Shown: piece by piece, positions 51,907-61,055 of the stretch
How the letters are laid out: the number at the start of each line of letters is the position of its first letter
How positions within the stretch are numbered: position 1 is the stretch's first letter
Origin: Chloroflexi bacterium 44-23
Lineage (GTDB): Bacteria > Chloroflexota > Anaerolineae > Anaerolineales > Anaerolineaceae
NCBI GenBank assembly: GCA_001899005.1
Contig: MKUW01000021.1
Location: forward strand, 172,284-236,283
Length of the DNA stretch: 64,000 nucleotides
Reading direction: 5' to 3'
The notes under the pieces: generated by a model
The model's database searches: none
What the model saw: only the letters and a program-made list of their open reading frames with translations
What the model was told of the DNA's origin: nothing
Made by a program: the position numbers and the translations under genes

Positions 51907-53237
51907 TCCATCCATCCTCACCACCGATTATTCAACCCTTGAATCAGTCTGACCTGTCTTTGATTGAACGAGTGCGCGAGGAATTGGTTCTGCGTGGGAT
52001 CAATCCTCCCAGCTGGCGTGAAGTAGATCCCGAAAAGCGTCGCCGATTTTTTGATGAGGTGCGCTCCATCCTGATCGATCAAGCTGAGGACCGCCTTGCA
52101 GTTAACCGAAATGCACTAATCATCACTGATGCTTTATCCGGCATTGGCTTACTCGATCAACTCCTGCGAGATCCGTATGTGGAGGAAATATTCGTTCGCA
52201 ATGGTGTAGTGGCGGTGGAATACGACGGCAGCTTCTATCATCTGGGAAAACTGGCAGATGACAGATATTTCGAAAATCTGGCAGTGCATGTTGCTGATCA
52301 AGGTGGAGCCACTCTAAGAGGCGACCGACCGGCAGTATTAATTGATCTTCCTGGAGGAGAGCGGTTTACTGCCATTGTTCCCCGCCTGTCTACGGAAGGA
52401 ACCGCAATCAATATCCGTACATTCGGGCGGCGGGTGCGAACGCTGGAAGAAATGGAACAAACCGGCACATTTACAAGAATTTTCCCTTCTGATCTGGACA
52501 TGGTCAAAACTTTCGCCATCAACCCAGAAAAAGGTGTGGGGTCTGAATCATCTCGCCGCTTTCGGTCATTGCTAAATACTCCAGATCGGTTTCTGGCCTG
52601 GATGGTGTCCACATTATCAGGCAGCCTGATGATTGCTGGTGAAATGGGCTCAGGTAAGACAACTTTGCTAAATGCCCTTTCAGGTTTCTTACCTGTTTCA
52701 GCACCCATTGCTGCGTTGGAAACCTTTCGAGAATTAGAGATTCAGCATCCCTTTTTACTACGCGCCGTCGCACCGGCAGAACTCTCACCTGGCTCATCTG
52801 GCGTGACCTTGGAATGGGTATTGAATGTCATTTACACACGTATGAACCCGGCCGCAATTCTGGTGGGCGAGGTGGTTGGGGACGAAGCACTGCAGTTCTT
52901 AAAAGCTACCTGCCTGGGACGCAAGGCGTTGACCACCATTCACGGCGGAACCATTGAGGAAGCCCTGATGCGCCTGGAGCAGCTAGCCCTGGCAGCCGCA
53001 CCAGAATTGGGATTGGCAGCCGTGCGCTCGATGGTCGCGATGGGTTTGGATGTGGTCGCCTTGATGGGAAGAATCAACAGCTCCGGGAGAATTCAACGCA
53101 CCTTACAAGCCATTGCGACAATCAAAGGAATTGATGCGAATGGAAATTATCGGTTGGACTATCTCTACCGGGCAGAAGGTGAACAAAACACCCCTGTCTT
53201 TGAGCTGGCTTATCAGCAGTTGGAGGAAATGAAATGA
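51882..53237 (+). CDS. CpaF/TadA-type secretion ATPase, set 2
   Basis: 451 residues. N-terminal domain ~1-130, Walker A G-E-M-G-S-G-K-T-T, Walker B-like A-I-L-V-G-E-V-V-G-D, His box L-T-T-I-H-G-G. Only ~25-30% like set 1 by eye, so the two are old copies, not a recent duplication. It drives the second TadB/TadC pair. Confidence 0.85.
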   Translation: MDNLGTSLIHPSSPPIIQPLNQSDLSLIERVREELVLRGINPPSWREVDPEKRRRFFDEVRSILIDQAEDRLAVNRNALIITDALSGIGLLDQLLRDPYVEEIFVRNGVVAVEYDGSFYHLGKLADDRYFENLAVHVADQGGATLRGDRPAVLIDLPGGERFTAIVPRLSTEGTAINIRTFGRRVRTLEEMEQTGTFTRIFPSDLDMVKTFAINPEKGVGSESSRRFRSLLNTPDRFLAWMVSTLSGSLMIAGEMGSGKTTLLNALSGFLPVSAPIAALETFRELEIQHPFLLRAVAPAELSPGSSGVTLEWVLNVIYTRMNPAAILVGEVVGDEALQFLKATCLGRKALTTIHGGTIEEALMRLEQLALAAAPELGLAAVRSMVAMGLDVVALMGRINSSGRIQRTLQAIATIKGIDANGNYRLDYLYRAEGEQNTPVFELAYQQLEEMK

Positions 53238-53890
53238 AGCGCTTCTTAAAGTGGATCCTTATCGTTGTATTTCTACTTGCTGTCGTAGGATGCCTGGTTT
53301 TTGTTTTCGTGAATCTCAATGCTTCTATGAAGGTGAATCCAACACCTATAAAAGTCGAGGTTTCGGAGGATGTTAATCGAACAAAGCAGGAGCTGGAAGA
53401 CAAATTACGGAACGCTCCCTGGCAGGGGCTGCGGTTTATTCGAGATGAACGAACCTGGCGGTTCTACGGAGTGGCAGGTGAGACCAGGCAAATTGATTTC
53501 ATCCAACCATTCAGTTTAGTTAAAGTCTATTACCTCGAAGCGGATGGTGATCTGAGCTTTACCTGGGCAGCGACGGAAATCCAATTTGCAGGAAAACCTA
53601 CATATTCCCTGACCTCTCAACCCATTCAAGAAAGCCAATTGATAGCAGTCCAATTGAAAGGTGATTATGTCACCCAGAACGGGGTGTATTGGGAGGATTG
53701 CGATTCGGAATATTGTCATCTGGCCCAGATGATCGATACCATGCTTGTGCTCGATGCCCAGGGAACTGGTTTATCCAACGGGTTTATCCGGTATGGCTGG
53801 GAACCGCCAACCTATCCCTATTACGGCTTCCTGTGCTGGCAAATTCTATCTGCAGAAAACAACCAGGAAAATCTCCTGACTGCCAGGTAA
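53234..53890 (+). CDS. Membrane-anchored extracytoplasmic protein
   Basis: 218 residues: one N-terminal membrane helix (I-L-I-V-V-F-L-L-A-V-V-G) and an outside domain with W-R-F-Y-G-V and a C-D-S-E-Y-C pair. It overlaps CpaF-2 by 4 bp. No family recognised. Confidence 0.5.
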   Translation: MKRFLKWILIVVFLLAVVGCLVFVFVNLNASMKVNPTPIKVEVSEDVNRTKQELEDKLRNAPWQGLRFIRDERTWRFYGVAGETRQIDFIQPFSLVKVYYLEADGDLSFTWAATEIQFAGKPTYSLTSQPIQESQLIAVQLKGDYVTQNGVYWEDCDSEYCHLAQMIDTMLVLDAQGTGLSNGFIRYGWEPPTYPYYGFLCWQILSAENNQENLLTAR

Positions 53891-53901
53891 GGGAAGTGAA
53901 T

Positions 53902-54465
53902 ATGGAACCGTGTGAATATCAGCAAAACATTCAATCCATCACTAACCCCGAAACTGGGCAGCAGGAATATCAAGACCGTCAGCATCCTCTAGCCCGTAAA
54001 GATGGGATGGTGATGTTGAGCCGGCACTTGATGTCGGTCTGTTTAGGGCGGTGGCTGCGCCCTGGAGAGATTATCATTTACAGGGATGGAAATCCTCAAA
54101 ACCTGACAAGTGAAAATCTGGAACTAACGACCCTGTCGAAACTGGCTCACCGCTTACGGGGAAATTCAGCAATTTTGCATTGTCCATTCTGTGGGCTGCC
54201 ATTCAAAGTTCCTTCTTCTCAAAAAAATCGCCGTGTTTACCACAATGACTCCTGCCGTAGACTCGCATCGCGTAAATTTGAGATTGATCCCGAGGAATTG
54301 CGCCAATTGGTTTGGGAAATCCCTACAACCCAGATCGCCAGCTTATACGGTGTTTCAGATAAGGCGGTTGAAAAACGTTGCCGGGCCTTGGGCATTTCCA
54401 AACCACCGCGTGGTTATTGGACCAGACCGGAACGTGAAAGTGTCTCTCAGGAGGAGCAGATATGA
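53902..54465 (+). CDS. HNH-like/zinc-finger protein with C-terminal HTH
   Basis: 187 residues from ATG 53902 (GGGAAGTG upstream). N-terminal part looks like an HNH-type fold (R-H-L-M-S-V, I-I-Y-R-D-G-N-P-Q-N, S-E-N-L-E-L), the middle has C-P-F-C...C zinc finger, and the end T-Q-I-A-S-L-Y-G-V-S-D-K-A-V is a helix-turn-helix. It may nick or bind DNA inside the transfer operon. It is the only clear DNA-acting protein among the Tad parts, so it deserves notice. Confidence 0.55.
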   Translation: MEPCEYQQNIQSITNPETGQQEYQDRQHPLARKDGMVMLSRHLMSVCLGRWLRPGEIIIYRDGNPQNLTSENLELTTLSKLAHRLRGNSAILHCPFCGLPFKVPSSQKNRRVYHNDSCRRLASRKFEIDPEELRQLVWEIPTTQIASLYGVSDKAVEKRCRALGISKPPRGYWTRPERESVSQEEQI

Positions 54466-55346
54466 GTCCGTTTCGATTACTGATTGATGCCGGGGCGATA
54501 TTTCTGGCTGGCGGCATTTTTCTGACGCTTTACAGCACTTTACTGACAGGTATTGAAATTGTCGTGAAAATCTGGCGCAGAACATTTATATCTCGGGTAG
54601 GCCGGCGGCTGCGTGCCATGGGAGTCATTCAAGAAAAACCATACCAGGCACAACACGAATTGGACTGGAAACGGTTGGCATTGCTCATTGCGACACCCAT
54701 GTTGGCAATGGCTGTCCATGATTTGATGCTTTCACCGCTTGTCCTGATGATCGCAATTACCATTCTGGCATGGATCAACTTTCAACAAAAGCAGGTCGAA
54801 CGAGCACAAATCAATGAAGATGCTGAAACGGTCGCTTTGCAGATCCGATCTTTGATGAGTGTTGATCACTCCCTGCTTAATGCTCTGTCGCAAGTCAAGT
54901 TGCCTGTGGGGACAATGAACCGCGCTGTTGAACAGGTTGCCAGCCGTTTGCGGATGCATCAAGCACCTCATCAGGCGGTCCAGGCATTAAAGGGGTTACC
55001 CGGTAATGTCACATCGAGGCTTTCAGCTCTGATTGCGAATAACGCCCAGCTCACCGACGAAATTCAGGATGAGTTGCTCGTTTCCCTTGAGCAGGAAGCG
55101 CACCGCCAAAAACTGCTACGCTCCAAGACTCGCCAGACGCTTTCACTTGTGCGAGGGACGATCCGGCTCTTACAAGGTGTGGTTGCCGCATCGATTTCTT
55201 TTGTAATGTTGGCTCCTGCCTGGCGTGATTTTTTCTTACAAGACATCTCCCATCGGGTGTTACTGGCTGTCATGATCTGTGGGGTCGTGCTGGCCAGCCT
55301 ATATTTTGAGTACGAAGTCTACCAATTAAGCTTTGGAGAAGTCTAA
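54462..55346 (+). CDS. TadB-like platform protein, set 2
   Basis: 294 residues; four membrane helices and a T2SSF-like cytoplasmic domain (A-E-T-V-A-L-Q-I-R-S-L-M-S-V-D-H, L-V-S-L-E-Q-E-A-H-R-Q-K-L-L). Overlaps the previous gene by 4 bp; the TadC-like partner starts 3 bp later. Shorter and more divergent than set 1. Confidence 0.65.
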   Translation: MSPFRLLIDAGAIFLAGGIFLTLYSTLLTGIEIVVKIWRRTFISRVGRRLRAMGVIQEKPYQAQHELDWKRLALLIATPMLAMAVHDLMLSPLVLMIAITILAWINFQQKQVERAQINEDAETVALQIRSLMSVDHSLLNALSQVKLPVGTMNRAVEQVASRLRMHQAPHQAVQALKGLPGNVTSRLSALIANNAQLTDEIQDELLVSLEQEAHRQKLLRSKTRQTLSLVRGTIRLLQGVVAASISFVMLAPAWRDFFLQDISHRVLLAVMICGVVLASLYFEYEVYQLSFGEV

Positions 55347-55348
55347 CG

Positions 55349-56185
55349 ATGGATAACATTTCTCTGGTGGTGGGCTTTAGTCTGGCAATCGGAGTGGGCA
55401 TGGTTGCCAATACCGTAATTTTAATAATTTTTGAGACAGGAAGGAGGCTTAGCCGCCCAGTCTGGCGTGGACGATTACATACACTCGGATTCGGCAACAA
55501 AGACCAATACGAAGAGAAAAAAACAGAAGAAGCAATTCTAGGATTCGGAGGAATTCCTTGGGGAAACCTCTATGCGGGTGCAGCCCTGATCGGCCTGGTT
55601 CTTTTGGCTGTACTGGGTCCGCATCTTCCCAGCATCCGGCTGGGGTTCCTGGCATTGCCTGGCCTGGTGTGGTTAGCCAAACGCTACCTGATTCAGCAGC
55701 GTAAAAGGTTTATGGTCGGACAAATTCGTCAGTTTCTCATTGATATGCGTCTGCATATGAGCCTGCAAGGATCGCTCTTGCTGGGATTGGAGAGTATTGG
55801 CAGAACCACCCTGGAAACATCAGCGGTATATCAACGCCTAAAAAAGCGATTGAAGGGCAGTTCTGCCCGCAGTGGTTTGGATTTGCTCAGCCAACTGGCG
55901 GAAGATTTGAAATCCCCACAGTTGCTGCACCTTGTTCAACGTGTCCAGGCTGCCCAGCAGTCCGGAGGTGTCTCCGATGTTGATCAGGCGATAGCCAGTG
56001 TTATCGAAGAGTTGAACGAAGAGATTGGTTACCAGTCAGAAGAACAGATGCAGCGATTGCCCATGCGCATCACCTTATTGGCTATGCCGTTTCTCCTCGG
56101 TCCTATCGTTATCTTGTTGTTTTACCCGCTGGTTGATCGCATACTGAAAACCCTTTCCGGTGTGTCGATTGGCGGTGGGTTCTAA
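55349..56185 (+). CDS. TadC-like platform protein, set 2
   Basis: 278 residues; membrane helices near both ends (L-A-I-G-V-G-M-V-A-N-T-V-I-L-I) and a cytoplasmic T2SSF domain (Q-I-R-Q-F-L-I-D-M-R-L-H-M-S-L-Q, V-Q-A-A-Q-Q-S-G-G-V-S-D-V). With the previous gene it forms the second platform. Confidence 0.7.
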   Translation: MDNISLVVGFSLAIGVGMVANTVILIIFETGRRLSRPVWRGRLHTLGFGNKDQYEEKKTEEAILGFGGIPWGNLYAGAALIGLVLLAVLGPHLPSIRLGFLALPGLVWLAKRYLIQQRKRFMVGQIRQFLIDMRLHMSLQGSLLLGLESIGRTTLETSAVYQRLKKRLKGSSARSGLDLLSQLAEDLKSPQLLHLVQRVQAAQQSGGVSDVDQAIASVIEELNEEIGYQSEEQMQRLPMRITLLAMPFLLGPIVILLFYPLVDRILKTLSGVSIGGGF

Positions 56186-56230
56186 TCCATCTTTTTTTTA
56201 GTGCCCCATCTGGGGAAAAGGAGACTGTTT

Positions 56231-56401
56231 ATGTTATTTGATAAGAAAGCATCCGAAATTCCACAATTTGTGGTCGTCCTGGCAATCGCTGTTGTTCTAG
56301 GCGCGGTAGCCGTCTGGGCTATCCTGAGCAATATCGGTACCCAGGGTAGTAGTATTGCGGACTGGATCAACAGTATCGCTGTGCCTGCCGCGCATCCATA
56401 A
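56231..56401 (+). CDS. Small Flp-like pilin 1
   Basis: 56 residues from ATG 56231 (AAAAGGAG upstream). A short charged N terminus (M-L-F-D-K-K-A-S-E) leads into I-P-Q-F-V-V-V-L-A-I-A-V-V-L, one hydrophobic helix, and a short outside tail. Size, position after TadC and next to a second small pilin point to a type IVb (Flp/Tad) pilin. The usual G-x-x-x-x-E-Y box is weak. Confidence 0.55.
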   Translation: MLFDKKASEIPQFVVVLAIAVVLGAVAVWAILSNIGTQGSSIADWINSIAVPAAHP

Positions 56402-56418
56402 TCATCGTTCAGTTTGGA

Positions 56419-56448
56419 GGTGGCCAGCTTTCTAGAAAGCTGGCCACC
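56419..56448. repeat. Perfect 30-bp palindrome between the two pilin genes
   Basis: GGTGGCCAGCTTTCT (56419-56433) and its exact complement (56434-56448) form a hairpin with no spacer. No T run follows. Placed after pilin 1, it may protect the pilin mRNA and raise its level over the rest of the operon, or act as partial terminator. Confidence 0.55.
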
Positions 56449-56480
56449 AACCATCCCCTGATCAAAGAGAAGGAGGAATC

Positions 56481-56627
56481 ATGTTGCATGATCGAAATGG
56501 GCAGAGTGTCGTCGAATATATCGTTGTCCTGGCGATCTTTATCGCTCTGGTTGGCGGCGCACTCTGGGAAGTTTTTTCCACCTTGAAGGTCAAGTTCAAT
56601 GATGTCAATGCTGAAATCGGTTCTTAG
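56481..56627 (+). CDS. Small Flp-like pilin 2
   Basis: 48 residues from ATG 56481 (AGGAGG upstream) to TAG 56625-56627. N-terminal R-N-G-Q-S-V-V-E-Y-I-V-V-L-A-I-F is the classic type IVb pilin box: G, four residues, E-Y, then a hydrophobic helix. Cleavage after G by the A24 peptidase encoded downstream (60306) is expected. This is the best candidate for the major pilin. Confidence 0.7.
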   Translation: MLHDRNGQSVVEYIVVLAIFIALVGGALWEVFSTLKVKFNDVNAEIGS

Positions 56628-57045
56628 GAAAGATCAAAAAGGCCAGGCAGCGGTAGAAGCCTTGCTCGTCCTGATGATTCTGGCATTGGTAATCTTCGGT
56701 GGCCTTGAGCTAAGCCGGGGAGTCGCCATTCGGCAGGCTCTGGATAGCAGTACTGGCGCTGCCGTCCGCGCTTTGTCTCTGGATCCCACTCAATGGAGTT
56801 TTTCCAGAGACTTGGTTCAGGATGGTACCAACCAGAATGTGATGGGTGAAAGTGTGACTACAACCATCCAGGTCTTTGATGCAGCCGGAACTTTACGCAG
56901 TTCAGCCTGGCTTTCAGGAAGTCCTTTTGGTACGACTTTCATCTTGGAAGGATCTGCTCCATTCCAGGCGCATATTCCATTTCTATCTGAACCAATCATG
57001 ACGATTCGGGTTCAGCACTGGGGAATCGTGGAGAGATACCCATGA
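56599..57045 (+). CDS. TadE-like pseudopilin
   Basis: 148 residues; K-G-Q-A-A-V-E-A-L-L-V-L-M-I-L-A-L-V is a TadE-type N-terminal helix (G-Q-A-A-V-E) and the rest is an outside domain. ATGs at 56599, 56602 and 56608 could each start it; it overlaps pilin 2 by 29 bp. TadE-like proteins are minor pseudopilins. Confidence 0.75.
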   Translation: MMSMLKSVLRKDQKGQAAVEALLVLMILALVIFGGLELSRGVAIRQALDSSTGAAVRALSLDPTQWSFSRDLVQDGTNQNVMGESVTTTIQVFDAAGTLRSSAWLSGSPFGTTFILEGSAPFQAHIPFLSEPIMTIRVQHWGIVERYP

Positions 57046-57542
57046 TTAATGAAAGGAAAGCACAATCCGCCGTGTGGGGACTGCTGACCATTCTGATTCT
57101 GGTGGTCGTTACAGGAGGTTTAGTGGATATTTACCGGCTATATGCGGCGCGAAATTGGGCTTATTCTGTAGCACAAGAAGCTGCGCTTGCCGGTGCATCC
57201 CGTGGCCGGGACTGGGACACTGTTCTCAATTCCGGTTTTATCCAACTGGATCAAGCCGTAGCTAGTACTGAAGCTCAAAATATCGTTAATTCCGCCATGC
57301 AAGCCCGTGGAATTACTGGATATACCTCGGCAATCCGGGTGTTACCTGACCCGCTTGGCGGAACTGTATCTGGATTTCCACCACGTCCAGTCCGGCTGGG
57401 AGAAGGTTTGAGCGACTGGTCGAGCAATGAGCCTGCGGTCGGGGTGTATCTGGAAGTACCCGTTCAGTGGACAATTCTGGATATTTTTGGGATTAATTTG
57501 AAAACCATTCGAGTATTTGCGTCTGCCGGGGTTGCGCAATGA
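57042..57542 (+). CDS. TadG/TadE-like pseudopilin
   Basis: 166 residues; N-terminal K-A-Q-S-A-V-W-G-L-L-T-I-L-I-L-V-V helix, then A-A-R-N-W-A-Y-S-V-A-Q-E-A-A-L-A-G-A-S-R-G, as in TadE/TadG minor pilins. Overlaps TadE by 4 bp. Confidence 0.7.
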   Translation: MINERKAQSAVWGLLTILILVVVTGGLVDIYRLYAARNWAYSVAQEAALAGASRGRDWDTVLNSGFIQLDQAVASTEAQNIVNSAMQARGITGYTSAIRVLPDPLGGTVSGFPPRPVRLGEGLSDWSSNEPAVGVYLEVPVQWTILDIFGINLKTIRVFASAGVAQ

Positions 57543-59353
57543 AAAGATTATTATCGAATCTAACAACTCGCAAGAAAACAATGTTGGAATTAATTCTGGC
57601 AGTTGTGATTGGTCTGGTGATCACCATTTCTGCACTCGCCAATTATGGCCATCCCATTGTTGCATTTAATCCAAATCCAGTATCGATCACATTTCCGAGA
57701 GCTGGAAAAATAGTTTTATGGAACATCATTACATCAGGTTCTCCGGGATATTTTTCGCGGTATTACTTTATCCGTAATGGCTGCCGGGTAGGCCAAAACT
57801 GCACCTATATGGATGTGATCAACAACCAGACTGTGCTGACCCCGATCACAGTCACCGCTGGCGAAACCATCCAGGTTAAGGGCTGCGATTGTTATGGGGG
57901 TAACTGCGGTTCTGGTGGGTGTGCAAATCCTCATGTGGGTTGGAAAACGCCACACCACAATTATTTCTGCCCTAATTATTTTTACTCTCAGAATTACAAC
58001 CCAAGCGCCGGTGGGAGGGATTTCACCAGCCTTATGACCGCTTTTCTGGCTTCTGGGGATACCATCATCGGTACCCCGCAATGCTGGGGAGATTGGGATG
58101 AAGATAACAGCAACGGCGGATATGACCACGATTTTGAAGATTTCGTATTGATTTGGGCATATCGGGATACTTTCACTGGTTACCATGATGGGTCATCTGG
58201 AACCGTACCCCAAGCGCAATGCCGCGCTTATGGTTGGGTAAAGCAAGATTCCGCTCCTGGATTAGACATCAATTACCGCATCCTGGTAGATGGCAAACCC
58301 GTTGCCAATGGAGTCGCAAACCAATATCGAGCAGATTTGACCGGAACATGCACGGGCGGAACTTGTGGGTTCACACAAGATTTATGGGGATTGATCTCAC
58401 CCAATGTCCAACACACCGTGCGGGTTCAGGCACAAAACCCCTATAACGCTTCCTGGTTTGACCTAACGGGAACAAATAAAACGATCCGCTGCTCTCTCCC
58501 GGCCAGTGTGGATTTGAAGGTCAACAACCAGGATGGGACGATTCGCCTGACTTCTCCAGCCCAATATATTTTGAGTTGGACATCGACCAATGCAGATACC
58601 TGTTCCGCTTCTGGAAGCTGGAGTGGAAGCAAGAGCCAAACAGGCTCTTCGAATTACTCCGGTATTACCATCGGAACCTTTACCTACACCCTGACCTGCT
58701 CCAATCCAATTGGATCTGCTTCGGACAGTGTCACAGTCATTGTCTACAATCCGCCTATCGTGGATTTGAAGGTCAATAACCAGGATGGACCGATAACCAT
58801 AGTGTCTCCTGCCAGCTTTACGCTGAGTTGGGTTAGTCAGGATGCAACCAGCTGTACAGCGCTGAGTACAGACGGAATTTGGACGGGAAATGTTATCGTA
58901 ACTGGAAGTCGATCCCTGAATGGAGTCGTCACCGGAACCCATACTTATACCATTACGTGTTCGAATCAGTATGAAACAGTCAGCGATTCGGTTACGGTGG
59001 TTGTCGTTGCGCCAATGAGCGGAACGATTTCAGTGACATACGCACGATTGCTCTTATTCGCGCCAAATCTTGGACAACCTGCACAAACCCTGATTGGAAG
59101 CGTGTCAGGTGGTATTTCACCTTATTCGATTCTTGTTTGGGTTCGAACACCATCGGGTGCTCTGATTTCTATGACCCGCAGTGGATCAACCTGGTCTGTA
59201 ACTCCTGAAAATTCTGGAGATCTCAATTTTGGTACCACCGAAGAAGGTATTTGGACTGCCTGGGCAGATTTACAGGATAGTTCCGGTCAGACTTATCGAA
59301 CTGCTAGTGCAGTATGGGAGGTGGCATGGCATCCCGTGCATGGTCGTCCATAA
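57539..59353 (+). CDS. Large surface protein with Ig-like repeats
   Basis: 604 residues: an N-terminal membrane helix (L-I-L-A-V-V-I-G-L-V-I-T-I), an outside N-terminal domain with Cys-rich loop (G-C-D-C-Y-G-G-N-C-G-S-G-G-C), then two Ig-like repeats of ~90 residues, each opening with V-D-L-K-V-N-N-Q-D-G and closing with T-L-T-C-S-N / T-I-T-C-S-N. A third beta-rich domain ends it. Likely a pilus-tip or surface adhesin that contacts target cells. Confidence 0.65.
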   Translation: MKRLLSNLTTRKKTMLELILAVVIGLVITISALANYGHPIVAFNPNPVSITFPRAGKIVLWNIITSGSPGYFSRYYFIRNGCRVGQNCTYMDVINNQTVLTPITVTAGETIQVKGCDCYGGNCGSGGCANPHVGWKTPHHNYFCPNYFYSQNYNPSAGGRDFTSLMTAFLASGDTIIGTPQCWGDWDEDNSNGGYDHDFEDFVLIWAYRDTFTGYHDGSSGTVPQAQCRAYGWVKQDSAPGLDINYRILVDGKPVANGVANQYRADLTGTCTGGTCGFTQDLWGLISPNVQHTVRVQAQNPYNASWFDLTGTNKTIRCSLPASVDLKVNNQDGTIRLTSPAQYILSWTSTNADTCSASGSWSGSKSQTGSSNYSGITIGTFTYTLTCSNPIGSASDSVTVIVYNPPIVDLKVNNQDGPITIVSPASFTLSWVSQDATSCTALSTDGIWTGNVIVTGSRSLNGVVTGTHTYTITCSNQYETVSDSVTVVVVAPMSGTISVTYARLLLFAPNLGQPAQTLIGSVSGGISPYSILVWVRTPSGALISMTRSGSTWSVTPENSGDLNFGTTEEGIWTAWADLQDSSGQTYRTASAVWEVAWHPVHGRP

Positions 59354-60291
59354 TCCGTTTTCTCTTGGTCGTCCTAGTGATGACTACCGCCAATTGGAAT
59401 GCTGTACCAGTGAAAGCAGACGGCAGGGGAACTTGCCAGATAGCGTATGGACTAACCCCAACCTCAATCCCAGATTGGTTGATGCCAGCTGAAGAAAACA
59501 CAGACCTTACTACCGCCAACCGCTATGACATTTTGGCTGCAAAGCTATTGTCATCTGGACTAATTGATGGCTCAAGCTGCCCAGCTCAAAGTCTGAATCC
59601 AGATGGCTCTGCGAACGGTTGTGGTATCGAACTCACCACAGATCAGGTGAAGGTCTGGCAGAACCGATATGATCCGACGATCCTTACCTACTCTCGATCC
59701 AACGATTTGCCCCCAACAGTGGTCAAAGCTGTTATCGCAGTTGAATCGCAATTCTGGCCAGCGGCGAATTGGACACAGGGAGAGATTGGATTAGGTCAGA
59801 TGACCGGATACGGAGCTGATCTTGTCCTGATGTGGCGTCCGGATTATTACCAAAGCATTTGCCGGCAAGCGTTTGGAGGAAAAAGTTGTAGCACCCAATA
59901 CCAGTTTCTTGACTTATCGACCCAATTGCTTCTACGTGGATTGGTATTGAAAGAAATCGATGCTACCTGCCCTAGTTGTGCGGGTGGAGTGGACATTGAA
60001 AAAGGCAAACAGGCTGTACAGGTATTGACAGAAACCCTTAACGCCAGTTGTATGCAGTCTACACGGGTTATTTATTTGGCTACAGGGAAATCTCCTGCAG
60101 CATTGTTGAGCTTTGAAGATTATTGGCGTTTGGTTCTGGCTAATTATCACGCTGGAGCCGGTTGTGTTTATCAAGCCCTTCGAAAGACTGGGAACCCAAA
60201 TAGTTGGAATAGCATAGCTGCTAATTTTTCCGGTGGGTGTGGTAGTGGCGCAGAATACATCCGGCGTATCGAAGAGCAGATCAAACCTTAG
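59326..60291 (+). CDS. Lytic transglycosylase (SLT, VirB1-like)
   Basis: About 321 residues from ATG 59326 (GGAGG upstream), signal peptide ~1-31. V-V-K-A-V-I-A-V-E-S-Q-F (catalytic E), G-E-I-G-L-G-Q-M-T and N-Y-H-A-G-A-G are the SLT motifs. It would open peptidoglycan locally so that the pilus or transfer channel can pass. Such enzymes are common in conjugation and secretion operons. Confidence 0.8.
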   Translation: MASRAWSSIIRFLLVVLVMTTANWNAVPVKADGRGTCQIAYGLTPTSIPDWLMPAEENTDLTTANRYDILAAKLLSSGLIDGSSCPAQSLNPDGSANGCGIELTTDQVKVWQNRYDPTILTYSRSNDLPPTVVKAVIAVESQFWPAANWTQGEIGLGQMTGYGADLVLMWRPDYYQSICRQAFGGKSCSTQYQFLDLSTQLLLRGLVLKEIDATCPSCAGGVDIEKGKQAVQVLTETLNASCMQSTRVIYLATGKSPAALLSFEDYWRLVLANYHAGAGCVYQALRKTGNPNSWNSIAANFSGGCGSGAEYIRRIEEQIKP

Positions 60292-60305
60292 GGTAGAGGT
60301 ATCTC

Positions 60306-60869
60306 ATGGATTGGATAATATTTATTCTTGTTGTGGCCTGGTTAGGGATTGTATCCTGGTTCGATATTCGTAAAAATGAGATCCCACACAGTGCCTGGGT
60401 GATCATCCCGCTTATTGGAGCATGTTTTTATCGAGCCTGGCAGGCAAATTGGGCTTTGGTTTTGCTTACTATCTTGGTTGCAGCCGTAAGTGAGCGAGAA
60501 AGAATATCCCAGCTATTCGGGTGGGAGGAGATCGGGAAAATAATCACCTGGTTTCCTTTATTATTTCTTGGTGTATATCTATCTGTTCAAACTTCACCTT
60601 TCGCAGCTCTGTCGATCATCGGTTTTTGGGCTGCTTGGGAGTTGAAGTGGTGGGGAGGGGCGGATGCGGTGGCAACCATGACCTTAATTCTAATCTATCC
60701 AGAGATTACATTTTTTCTAGCTTTTTTAACTGTCCATGTGATAGCAACCATATGGCTGGCAATTAGGTCTTTGGTTAGGGAAAATAAGGTTTGTTTGCAT
60801 AGAATTCCCGGTTTACCATTACTTTTAATTGCAGTGATACTATTTCAAATTATTAAGTTGTTGTCATGA
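60306..60869 (+). CDS. A24-family prepilin peptidase (TadV/CpaA-like)
   Basis: 187 residues, about six membrane helices. The two catalytic Asp motifs are S-W-F-D-I-R-K-N-E-I-P and W-W-G-G-A-D-A-V-A. The short N-terminal methylase domain of full-length type IV peptidases is missing, as in TadV. It would process the pilins at 56231-57542. Confidence 0.8.
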   Translation: MDWIIFILVVAWLGIVSWFDIRKNEIPHSAWVIIPLIGACFYRAWQANWALVLLTILVAAVSERERISQLFGWEEIGKIITWFPLLFLGVYLSVQTSPFAALSIIGFWAAWELKWWGGADAVATMTLILIYPEITFFLAFLTVHVIATIWLAIRSLVRENKVCLHRIPGLPLLLIAVILFQIIKLLS

Positions 60870-60916
60870 TTTAAAACATTTTGTGGTCTTATAACGGTAT
60901 AATTGAGATTAACAGT

Positions 60917-60960
60917 ACCCACCACGCCTCTGCTTAGCATGCGCACCGAGGTGGGTCATT
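60917..60960 (+). terminator. Hairpin after the Tad operon
   Basis: ACCCACC (60917-60923) pairs with GGTGGGT (60950-60956), followed by a T-rich CATTTTC. A TATAAT at 60898-60903 precedes it, so it could also be a leader structure. It separates the pilus region from the toxin-antitoxin genes. Confidence 0.45.
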
Positions 60961-61055
60961 TTCTCGATATAGTAACCTTGTTTCAGATTCTCAAAGATAT
61001 CCCTTTTTCCTTTTTCATTCCATTGTCGGGGATTTTTTTTCGGCATAGGATTGAT

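Noticed and set aside
60917..60960. tRNA or riboswitch
   Set aside because: The fold is a single hairpin without tRNA arms or a known aptamer core.
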